DNA of 6,961 nt, taken from positions 1 to 6,961 of the forward strand of contig DASTZX010000442.1 in NCBI GenBank assembly GCA_035764045.1. Direction: 5' to 3'. The notes beneath the pieces are model-generated. The model was not told where the DNA came from. It made no database searches and worked only from the letters and a program-made list of their open reading frames with translations. Positions 1-5,923 of the stretch are shown in pieces. Within the stretch, counting starts at the first letter, position 1. Each line of letters opens with the position of its first letter. The translations under genes were made by a program, and so were the position numbers. Source of the stretch: JAVDCA01 sp035764045 (GTDB taxonomy: Bacteria > Pseudomonadota > Alphaproteobacteria > Rhizobiales > Xanthobacteraceae).

Positions 1-822
1 TGCGCCCACGAGCTCGGCGTCAAGGCCGAGGACGTGACGGTGGTGAGCGGCGACACCGCGATGGTGGCGCTCGGGCTCGGCGGCTTTGCGAGCCGGCAGA
101 CGGTGACGGCCGGCTCGTCGGTGTTGCTCGCCGCGCGCGCGGTGCGCGACAAGGCATTGAGGCTCGCGAGCCATCTTCTCGAAGCCGGCGAGCACGACCT
201 CGAGGTGGTCGACGGCGCCGTGCGGGTCGTGGGCGCGCCCAAGCTCGCGGTTGGCCTGGGCGAGCTCGCGCGCGTGCTGCAGGGCGCGCCCGGCTTCGGC
301 TTCCCGCCCGGCGTCGACCCCGGGCTCGACTCCACTGTCAACCACCGCCTCGATGCGCTCGCCTATGCGAATGCCTGCCATGTCGCCGAGGTCGAGGTCG
401 ACATCGAGACCGGCGGGGTGCGCATTCTTCGCTACTGCGCGATCCAGGATTCCGGAACGCTGATCAACCCGACCATCGTCGACGGCCAGGTGCAGGGCGG
501 CATCGCCCACGGCATCGGCAATGCGCTGCTCGAATGGATGGGATACGACGCGGGCGGCCAGCCGATGACCACCACCTTCGCGGAATATCTGCTGCCGGGC
601 ACGGCCGAAGTGCCGCGGATGCACACGCTCTACCAGCAGACGCCATCGCCGCTCAATCCGCTCGGCGCCAAGGGGGCCGGCGAGGTCGGCACCATTCCGG
701 CCGCCGCGGCGGTGATCGCGGCGGTGGAGGATGCGCTCGCGCCCTTCGGCGTGCGCGTCGCGCAGACGCCCCTGCCGCCGGCGCGGATCGTGGAGTTGAT
801 CGCGCGACGCAGGAACCCGTAG
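1..822 (+). CDS. Xanthine dehydrogenase/CoxL-family molybdopterin-binding subunit, C-terminal part (5' end outside window)
   Basis: This is the C-terminal 273 residues of a molybdenum hydroxylase large subunit. The frame is open from base 1, so the start lies upstream and the family's usual length implies that most of the protein is missing here. The family oxidises or hydroxylates substrates such as CO, purines, aldehydes or aromatic CoA esters at a Mo-molybdopterin cytosine dinucleotide centre, together with FAD and 2Fe-2S subunits. Visible marks are the cofactor-binding segment GGFASRQTVTAGSS (28-40), INPTIVDGQVQGGIAHGIGN (155-174), and the near-terminal GAKGAGEVGT (222-231). E228 in this last motif aligns with the catalytic glutamate of the family. 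The usual DDCG stretch reads IQDSG (148-152). The active-site loop that separates true CO dehydrogenases from other hydroxylases lies upstream, so the substrate is unknown. A CoxG-like gene follows on the same strand after 150 bases. Confidence 0.93.
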   Translation, partial: CAHELGVKAEDVTVVSGDTAMVALGLGGFASRQTVTAGSSVLLAARAVRDKALRLASHLLEAGEHDLEVVDGAVRVVGAPKLAVGLGELARVLQGAPGFGFPPGVDPGLDSTVNHRLDALAYANACHVAEVEVDIETGGVRILRYCAIQDSGTLINPTIVDGQVQGGIAHGIGNALLEWMGYDAGGQPMTTTFAEYLLPGTAEVPRMHTLYQQTPSPLNPLGAKGAGEVGTIPAAAAVIAAVEDALAPFGVRVAQTPLPPARIVELIARRRNP

Positions 823-862
823 GTGGCTAGTGGCGAAGCCGCGAGGCCGCCCAACGCTCCTT

Positions 863-953
863 CGTCATGCCCGGCCTTGTGCCGGGCATCCACGTCTTTA
901 AAACATCGGCGCACATCAAGACGTGGATGGCCGGGACGAGCCCGGCCATGACG
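863..953. repeat. Palindromic intergenic repeat, copy 1 (two hairpins inside one long inverted repeat)
   Basis: The arms at 863-898 and 918-953 are inverted copies. They start and end with CGTCATG/CATGACG and share ATCCACGTCTT/AAGACGTGGAT next to a 19-base spacer. Each arm is also a perfect hairpin by itself: ATGCCCGGC-CTTGT-GCCGGGCAT (867-889) and ATGGCCGGG-ACGAG-CCCGGCCAT (927-949). A related copy lies at 3730-3815. Such elements are widespread between genes in Bradyrhizobium-type genomes (my recollection; not searched). It sits between the molybdenum hydroxylase gene and the CoxG-like gene, ending 19 bases before the latter's start, and would be transcribed if the two are one operon. It could stabilise or attenuate that transcript. 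There is no following T-run, so I do not call it an intrinsic terminator. Frames translating through it give peptides such as MPGLVPGIHVF, which are not real protein. Confidence 0.9.
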
Positions 954-972
954 AGTACTTCGGAGCAACACC

Positions 973-1590
973 ATGGAATTCGACAACGCCTTCGAGGTGC
1001 CGCTGCCGCCCGCCGAGGCGTGGCCGGTGCTGATGGACATCGCCCGCATCGCGCCCTGCATGCCGGGCGCGCAGCTCACCGAGGTGGTGGACCGGACGAC
1101 CTACAAGGGCAACATCGCGGTGCGGCTCGGGCCGGTGGCGCTCACCTTCGCGGGCCTGGTGAAGTTCGAGGAGATCGATGACGCCGCCCACACCGCGCGG
1201 GTCAAGGCGCAGGGCAGCGACGCCAAAGGGCGCGGCGGCGCGAACGCGACGGCGTCGTTCCGCCTCGAGCCGACGCCCGCCGGCTCAAAGGTGCTGGTGC
1301 ACACCGATCTCACGCTCTCGGGTGCGGTCGCCCAGTACGGCCGCGGCGTCGGCATGATCCAGGCCACCGCGGCGCAGTTGATGAAGCAGTTCGCCGACAA
1401 CCTGAAGACGCAGTTGGCCGCCGCGCCGCCGCGGCCTGCGAGCGATGCGCCGGCGCGCGCCCCCACGGGCGCGCCGGCAGCTCACTCCGCGCCACCGCCG
1501 CCGGCAGCCGCGCCGATCTCGGGATTCTCACTCCTGGCGCGGGTGATCTGGGACGCGATCCTGCGGTTGTTCGGCCGGGCCCCGCGCTAA
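973..1590 (+). CDS. CoxG-family SRPBCC protein with C-terminal membrane-binding tail
   Basis: The 205-residue protein has a CoxG (carbon monoxide dehydrogenase subunit G) START/SRPBCC domain over residues 1-149. It opens MEFDNAFEVPLPPAEAWPVL and carries the characteristic PCMPGAQL motif (28-35), followed by the YKGNIAVRLGPVALTF strand region (44-59) and a long C-terminal helix of the domain (about 123-149). A proline/alanine-rich linker (150-181) leads to an amphipathic segment (182-202, containing LLARVIWDAILRLFGR) that could lie on the inner membrane. In aerobic CO dehydrogenase clusters CoxG links the molybdenum enzyme to the membrane, and recent work proposes that it carries quinone. By analogy this protein would couple the upstream hydroxylase to the respiratory chain, which is inference. 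GGAG at 962-965, seven bases before the ATG, supports the start. A plain SRPBCC lipid-binding role cannot be excluded. Confidence 0.9.
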   Translation: MEFDNAFEVPLPPAEAWPVLMDIARIAPCMPGAQLTEVVDRTTYKGNIAVRLGPVALTFAGLVKFEEIDDAAHTARVKAQGSDAKGRGGANATASFRLEPTPAGSKVLVHTDLTLSGAVAQYGRGVGMIQATAAQLMKQFADNLKTQLAAAPPRPASDAPARAPTGAPAAHSAPPPPAAAPISGFSLLARVIWDAILRLFGRAPR

Positions 1591-1664
1591 ACCGTCGCCT
1601 CCCGCTATCGCCGGACAGGAGCCTGCGTTATCGTTGCCTCTGGCTGCCGATCATCGCATGGAGC

Positions 1665-1668
1665 GAGG
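1665..1668 (+). promoter_or_regulatory. Shine-Dalgarno GAGG supporting the ATG at 1676
   Basis: GAGG lies seven bases before the ATG at 1676. That start puts the twin-arginine motif directly at the N-terminus. The earlier in-frame ATG at 1658 has no purine-rich sequence in front of it. The TTG at 1634 has AGGAG at 1617-1621, but 12 bases away. Confidence 0.5.
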
Positions 1669-1675
1669 CATCCGG

Positions 1676-2650
1676 ATGAGGCGTCGCGACTTTATCGGGC
1701 TCGCGGGAGCGGCGGCGCTGGGCGTGCCGTGGGCCGCACGCGCTCAGGCGCCCGACTACCCCAATCGGCTGATCAAGCTTCTGCACGGCTTCCCACCCGG
1801 CGGGAACGTCGACATCGTCGCGCGACTGGTGGCGCAGGAGATGGCGAAGGGTCTTGGCCAGACCATCGTGGTCGAAGGCAAGCCCGGAAATGCCGCCAAC
1901 CTCGCCGCCGAGGCGGCAGCGGGCGCCGAGCCGGACGGCTACACGCTGCTGCTCGTGGCGGGTCTCCATCCCGCGGTCGCCGCCGTCTACCGCAAGCTGC
2001 GATACGATCCGCTCAACAGCTTCGCGTGGATCTCGACCGTGAGCTTCTATCCATTCGTGCTGTGCGTGCGGAAGGACGCGCGCTTCAAGACGCTTGCGGA
2101 TCTGATTGCCGCTGCGCGCGAGAAGCCGGGCGGCGTGAGCTCCGGGACGGCGGGGATCGGCTCGATCTCGCACATGACGACGGAGCTCATCGCGAGCCTC
2201 GCCAAGGTGAAGGTCCTCAGCGTTCCGTATCGCGGCGAGGCGCCGGCGATCACCGGCCTGCTCGGCGGCGAGGTGGACCTGATGATCGCGACCTCGACGC
2301 TCGCGGCGCCGCACCTCAAGTCCGGTGAGCTGCGCGGCCTCGCGGTGACCGGCAAGGCGCGGTGGAAGGATTTCGCCGACATCCCGACCGTCGCGGAACA
2401 GGGGATGAATGACTTCGAGGTCATCTCGTGGTCGGGCTTCGCCGCACCCGCCAAGACGCCGCAACCGATCATCGCGCGCCTGCATGCCGAGATCGAGCGC
2501 GCCATCCGGGTGCCCGAGGTCCGTGGCCGGCTGGAAAGCTTCGGCGCCGAGGTGCGCAGCACCACGCCGGCCGAGATGCGCGACCTGGTGGCGCGGCAGA
2601 TCGCGCTGTGGAGCAAGGTCGCGAGCGAGGCGAACATCCGGCTCGATTAG
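1676..2650 (+). CDS. Bug/TctC-family tripartite tricarboxylate transporter solute-binding protein, Tat-like signal peptide
   Basis: This is a periplasmic solute-binding protein of the Bug (TctC) family, 324 residues from the chosen ATG, a typical family length. Bug proteins bind carboxylates such as organic, amino or aromatic acids and deliver them to TctAB-type permeases or act as sensors. The N-terminus MRRRDFIGLAGAAALG looks like a twin-arginine signal, with probable cleavage after ARAQA (residue 25). Family marks are HGFPPGGNVDIVAR (37-50), EPDGYTLLL (85-93), the second ligand-loop region SVPYRGEAPA (182-191) with LLGGEVDLMIAT (195-206), and PTVAEQG (237-243). The ATG at 1658 or TTG at 1634 would add 6 or 14 residues before the signal; GAGG at 1665-1668 favours 1676. 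No TctA or TctB gene is in the window. A second Bug gene follows after 33 bases. The ligand is not predictable from the sequence alone. Confidence 0.92.
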   Translation: MRRRDFIGLAGAAALGVPWAARAQAPDYPNRLIKLLHGFPPGGNVDIVARLVAQEMAKGLGQTIVVEGKPGNAANLAAEAAAGAEPDGYTLLLVAGLHPAVAAVYRKLRYDPLNSFAWISTVSFYPFVLCVRKDARFKTLADLIAAAREKPGGVSSGTAGIGSISHMTTELIASLAKVKVLSVPYRGEAPAITGLLGGEVDLMIATSTLAAPHLKSGELRGLAVTGKARWKDFADIPTVAEQGMNDFEVISWSGFAAPAKTPQPIIARLHAEIERAIRVPEVRGRLESFGAEVRSTTPAEMRDLVARQIALWSKVASEANIRLD

Positions 2651-2683
2651 GCGGGACAAGACGACGCAAACCGGGAGGGCCAC

Positions 2684-3703
2684 ATGGCGGCAAGGCGGTA
2701 TCGCGGACATGCTGGCCATGGCCGGCCGATCGTCACCGTCGCCGCGGCGATCGCCGCGCTGTCGGTCGCGAGCCTGATCGGCCACGAGCGTGCCGCGGCC
2801 GAGCTGCTGTCGAGCCGTCCCATCACGGTGGTCATCCCGTTCACGCCGGGCGCGAGCTCCGACACCTTCCAGCGCCTGGTCGCCAAGAAAGTCACCGAGA
2901 ACACCGGGCAATCGATCCTCGTCGAGTCGCGGCCAGGCGGCGGCGGCACGGTCGCGGCGACCTCGGTCAAGCGCGCGCTGCCCGACGGGTACACGCTGTT
3001 TCAGGCGAATTCCGGCACGCACGGCGCCAACGTGACGCTCTTCCCGTCGCTGCCCTACGACGCCCGCAAGGATTTCGCGCCGATTACGCTGATGTGGAGC
3101 TTTCCCCAGCTGCTGGTGGTGCCGGCCGACAGTCCGGCAAAATCGGTCGCCGAGCTTGCCGCCTACGCGAAGACCAAGCCGGGTGGTTTGAGCTACGGCT
3201 CGCAGGGCAGCGGCAGCACCGGGCATCTGCTCGGCGCCACGTTCGCGCGCCACATCGGCGTGCCGATGGTTCACGTGCCCTACCGCGGCGCCGGCCCGGC
3301 TGGCCTCGACGTCGCGACCGGCCGGCTCGACTTCATGTTCATCTCATACGCGTCGATATTGCCGCATTATCAGTCCGGCAAGGTGCGCGCCCTCGCGATC
3401 ACCTCGGCGAAACGCCTAGGCGCGCTGCCGCAGCTGCCGACCATGGCGGAAGTCGGATTCCGCGGCTTCGAGCTCGATACTTGGTTCGGCCTCATGGCGC
3501 CGGCCGGCACGCCGGAGCCGGTGATCGGCAAGCTCAACACGGCGTTCGTACAAGCCGTGCACGCGCCCGACGTCGTCAAGCAGATCGTCGACCAGGGCGC
3601 CGAGCCCGTCACCGACACGCCGCAGGAATTCGCCGCCACCATCGATGCGGAGATCAAGCGGATGGGCGCCATCGTGACGTCGCTCGGCATCCAGGGCGAG
3701 TAA
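2684..3703 (+). CDS. Second Bug/TctC-family solute-binding protein, Sec-type signal peptide
   Basis: The 339-residue protein is another Bug-family periplasmic carboxylate-binding protein. A basic N-terminus and hydrophobic stretch (VTVAAAIAALSVASLIG, 17-33) end in HERAAAE, with likely cleavage after A39. The mature part starts RPITVVIPFTPGASSDTFQR (45-64) and carries SRPGGGGTVAA (82-92), LPDGYTL (99-105), YGSQGSGSTGHL (171-182), HVPYRGAGPA (197-206) and PTMAEVGF (252-259), all in the family order. The start is well supported by GGAGG at 2674-2678, five bases before the ATG. It lies 33 bases behind the previous Bug gene, so the two are probably co-transcribed. They are clearly divergent in sequence, including the first ligand loop (PGASSD here, PPGGNVD in the neighbour), so this is not a recent tandem duplication and ligand specificity may differ. 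No membrane subunits are nearby. Confidence 0.93.
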   Translation: MAARRYRGHAGHGRPIVTVAAAIAALSVASLIGHERAAAELLSSRPITVVIPFTPGASSDTFQRLVAKKVTENTGQSILVESRPGGGGTVAATSVKRALPDGYTLFQANSGTHGANVTLFPSLPYDARKDFAPITLMWSFPQLLVVPADSPAKSVAELAAYAKTKPGGLSYGSQGSGSTGHLLGATFARHIGVPMVHVPYRGAGPAGLDVATGRLDFMFISYASILPHYQSGKVRALAITSAKRLGALPQLPTMAEVGFRGFELDTWFGLMAPAGTPEPVIGKLNTAFVQAVHAPDVVKQIVDQGAEPVTDTPQEFAATIDAEIKRMGAIVTSLGIQGE

Positions 3704-3729
3704 GGGGATGCGGCTGCCAGGTGCTCCTG

Positions 3730-3815
3730 CGTCATGCCCGCGACTGCGGGCATCCACGTCTTGACGCGGCGTCACAAAGGAAGCGTGGATGGCCGGCACA
3801 AGGCCGGCCATGACG
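3730..3815. repeat. Palindromic intergenic repeat, copy 2, between convergent genes
   Basis: This copy belongs to the same family as the one at 863-953, with CGTCATG at the left end, CATGACG at the right end and CATCCACGTCTT in the left arm. Each arm is a perfect hairpin: ATGCCCGC-GACT-GCGGGCAT (3734-3753) and ATGGCCGGC-ACAAG-GCCGGCCAT (3789-3811). The spacer between the arms is unlike that of copy 1. It fills most of the 122-base gap between two convergent stop codons (3703 and 3826). There it may slow polymerase or protect 3' ends of both transcripts; no T-run makes it a classical terminator. The short reading frames through it are not genes. Confidence 0.88.
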
Positions 3816-3825
3816 AGTCACTCCC

Positions 3826-4689
3826 TTATCCCTTCCCCGGCTTGCCGCGCTGATCCGTCAACATGGTGCCGAGCCGGAACGGCTCGTAGGTCGGCTTGTA
3901 GCTCTTCTCGTCGAGGAACTGGCGCAGGCCCGTGTTGTAGGAATCCTCCTTGTCGGCGACCTTGATCGCCTGGCCCTTGGCGGCGAGGTAGTCGTAGGCC
4001 TGCGGCACGTCCATGGTGCGCACCTGGCGCACGGCGTGCTTGGTGGCGCGCAGCACGGCCGGGCTCTTCTTCATCAGCTTCTCGGCCAGCGCGATCACCG
4101 CATCCTCGAGCTTGTTGGCCGGCACCGCGTAATTGATCATGCCGATGCGCGCCGCCTCCTTGCCGTCGAACGGGTCGCCGAGGCAGGCGTAATAGAGCGC
4201 GTGGCGCGGCAGCACCGTGTCGGCCACCGCCTTCGAGACCAGCGCGCCCGGCAGGATTCCCCAGTTCACCTCGGACAGCGAGAACGTCGCGTCCTCGGCC
4301 GCGATCGCGAAATCGCAGGCGAGCAGCTGCATGAACGCGCCGCCGACACAGAACCCGTGCACCATCGCGATGGTGGGCTTGTCGTAGCCGTACAGCCGCT
4401 CCCAGCGCCACCGGTTGGCGGCGGCCGCCGCCTTCTTGCGCTCGGCCGGGTTCTTCTCCAGCTCGCGGAAGAATTTCTTGAGGTCCTGGCCGGCGCTGAA
4501 GTTGCCGCCTTCGCCGCTCACCACGACCACGCGCACGTTCTCGTCGGTCTCGAGCCGCGCCAGCGCGTCGTCCATGTCGTAATGGAGCTGCGGGCTCATG
4601 GCGTTTCGCTTGTCCGGCCGATTGAGCATCGCCCAGGCGATGCCGTCATGGATGCGGACCTTGACGAACTCGTACTTGTACTCGGCCAT
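3826..4689 (-). CDS. Crotonase-fold enzyme related to p-hydroxycinnamoyl-CoA hydratase/lyase
   Basis: The 287-residue crotonase-superfamily enzyme closely follows feruloyl/p-hydroxycinnamoyl-CoA hydratase-lyase, which hydrates the side-chain double bond of hydroxycinnamoyl-CoAs and splits off acetyl-CoA to give an aromatic aldehyde. Shared blocks are LNRPDKRNAMSP (22-33), KPTIAMVHGF (104-113), LACDFAIAAEDATFSLSE (123-140), VNWGILPGALVSKAVADTV (141-159) and RQFLDEKSYKP (256-266). Oxyanion-hole segments are SAGQDL (65-70) and GGAF (116-119). E140 matches the retained catalytic glutamate (E143 of the Pseudomonas enzyme). However, M70, S123 and Y239 of that enzyme correspond to Q68, M120 and A236 here, judged against a remembered reference sequence. 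Lyase activity is therefore uncertain, and a plain enoyl-CoA hydratase for an aromatic or branched substrate is the alternative. The start is supported by GGAG (complement of 4697-4700) seven bases upstream. It is the last gene of a three-gene operon. Confidence 0.88.
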   Translation of the reverse strand: MAEYKYEFVKVRIHDGIAWAMLNRPDKRNAMSPQLHYDMDDALARLETDENVRVVVVSGEGGNFSAGQDLKKFFRELEKNPAERKKAAAAANRWRWERLYGYDKPTIAMVHGFCVGGAFMQLLACDFAIAAEDATFSLSEVNWGILPGALVSKAVADTVLPRHALYYACLGDPFDGKEAARIGMINYAVPANKLEDAVIALAEKLMKKSPAVLRATKHAVRQVRTMDVPQAYDYLAAKGQAIKVADKEDSYNTGLRQFLDEKSYKPTYEPFRLGTMLTDQRGKPGKG

Positions 4690-4723
4690 GGGTGTTCTCC
4701 GTTTCGGTTTGCGGTGTGCGTGG

Positions 4724-5908
4724 TCAGCCGTAGGTGCGCAGCACGTGCCGCGCGAGCGTCATCTTGAGGATCTCGATCGGACCCTCGGTGATCATCATGC
4801 TGCGCTGGTCGCGCCAGAACTTCTCGATCGGCAGGTCGGTCGCCAGCCCCATGCCGCCATGGATCTCGAGGCAGCGGTCGGCCGCGTGAAACGACTGCGT
4901 GTCGCCGAAGATCTTGGCCATGTAGGCCTCGGCCCTGATGTCGCGGCCCTGATCGTACTTCCAGGCGGCGTCATAGACCATCAGCCGGAGCTGGTGCAGC
5001 TCCATGAAGCTGTCGACCAGCATCCATTGCACCGCCTGTCGCTCGGCGAGCGGCTGACCGAAGGTCACGCGCTGCTTGGCATAGCGTGTGCCGAGCTCGA
5101 GGCAGCGCTCGATCACGCCCATGCTGCGGGCGCCGTGACGGATGCGGCCGACGTTCAGCCAGTGCTGGGCGTGCTTGAAACCCTCGCCCTCGTTGCCGAT
5201 GCGGTCGGCGACCGGAACCTTGACGTCCTCGAACGTGATCTCCCACGGACGGTCGTCGATCACCAGCTCCTGCGCCCGCACCAGCTTCACGCCCGGCGCC
5301 TTGAGGTCGACGATGAAGGCGGAGATGCCGCCGTGCGATCCCTTCGAGCGATCGGTCGCCGCGATCAGCTGGGCATAGTTCGCCTCGTCGGCGTCGGTGA
5401 TGAACCGCTTGGTGCCGTTGATGGCATAATGGTCGCCCTGGCGCACCGCCGTGGTGCGCATGCTGCCCGGATCGCCGCCGGCGTCGGGCTCGGTCTGCGC
5501 CAGGCACCAGCGGAGCTCGCCGCGGATCGTCGGCAGGAGATATTTCTGCTTCTGCGCCGCGTCGACGTGATAGAGGATCGGGCTGACATTGGGCCCGAAC
5601 ACGTCGACGCCGCGGCTCGGCAGCGCGATGGTGCGGCCGAGCTCCGCCCACACCGTCACTTTGGCGACAAGGCCCATGCCGAGCCCGCCGTATTCGCGCG
5701 GCACGTCGTAGCCGTCGAGGCCGAGCTCCTTGGCCTTGGCGCGCAGATGCGCGCGCACCTCGGGCTTGAGCTTGTGGCCGTTGCGGGAGGTGCGCTCGAT
5801 CGGGATCAGCTCGCGGTCGACGAACTTGCGCACCGTCTCCTTGAGCATGCGGATGTCTTCGGGAAGATCGAAGTTGAGGCCCTCGGGTGCCGCGGTCGCG
5901 TCATCCAT
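4724..5908 (-). CDS. Acyl-CoA dehydrogenase
   Basis: This 394-residue FAD-dependent acyl-CoA dehydrogenase introduces a 2,3-double bond into an acyl-CoA and passes electrons to electron-transfer flavoprotein. The length is standard. The N-terminal helical domain spans about 14-131. The middle beta domain opens with the signature LRWCLAQTEPDAGGDPGSMR (132-151) and has GTKRFITDADEANYAQLIAA (165-184) near the flavin. The C-terminal helical domain has QRVTFGQPLAERQ (279-291), EIHGGMGLATDLPIEKFWRD (348-367) and MMITEGPIEILK (371-382). E375 in this last motif sits at the usual catalytic-base position; the common YEG is TEG here. The chain length or aromatic nature of the substrate cannot be told. 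GGAGG (complement of 5916-5920) lies seven bases before the ATG. The gene is 15 bases behind the acyl-CoA ligase gene and 34 bases ahead of the hydratase/lyase-like gene, pointing to one pathway. Confidence 0.93.
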   Translation of the reverse strand: MDDATAAPEGLNFDLPEDIRMLKETVRKFVDRELIPIERTSRNGHKLKPEVRAHLRAKAKELGLDGYDVPREYGGLGMGLVAKVTVWAELGRTIALPSRGVDVFGPNVSPILYHVDAAQKQKYLLPTIRGELRWCLAQTEPDAGGDPGSMRTTAVRQGDHYAINGTKRFITDADEANYAQLIAATDRSKGSHGGISAFIVDLKAPGVKLVRAQELVIDDRPWEITFEDVKVPVADRIGNEGEGFKHAQHWLNVGRIRHGARSMGVIERCLELGTRYAKQRVTFGQPLAERQAVQWMLVDSFMELHQLRLMVYDAAWKYDQGRDIRAEAYMAKIFGDTQSFHAADRCLEIHGGMGLATDLPIEKFWRDQRSMMITEGPIEILKMTLARHVLRTYG

Positions 5909-5923
5909 GCGCTCGCCTCCGTC

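Noticed and set aside
867..1181. Small plus-strand frame beginning MPGLVPGIHVF
   Set aside because: Its first part is the translated palindromic repeat and the rest is a shifted frame of the CoxG-like gene. Such peptides are a known artefact of this repeat family.
1..1590. Carbon monoxide dehydrogenase (CO-oxidising) locus
   Set aside because: The CoxL-like fragment lacks the active-site loop needed to judge, and no other cox gene is visible apart from the CoxG-like one. CoxG-like proteins also accompany other molybdenum hydroxylases.
1628..3274. A 548-codon open frame on the minus strand, antisense to both Bug genes
   Set aside because: It is rich in Arg, Asp and His with no recognisable domain, a composition expected from the reverse strand of GC-rich coding DNA. 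Both opposite genes are clear family members, and the antisense frame also spans their intergenic gap.
2428..3813. A 461-codon plus-strand frame overlapping the two Bug genes and the second repeat
   Set aside because: It is a shifted frame of two well-supported genes, is Arg/Ala/Gly-rich without domains, and runs into the palindromic repeat.
3730..3815. Intrinsic bidirectional terminator
   Set aside because: The hairpins are strong and well placed, but no T-run follows on either strand, so I kept it as a repeat with possible 3'-end function only.
4036..4767. A 243-codon plus-strand frame opposite the hydratase/lyase-like gene
   Set aside because: The opposite strand carries conserved crotonase motifs over this whole span. 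The plus-strand translation is His/Arg/Val-rich and has no recognisable features.
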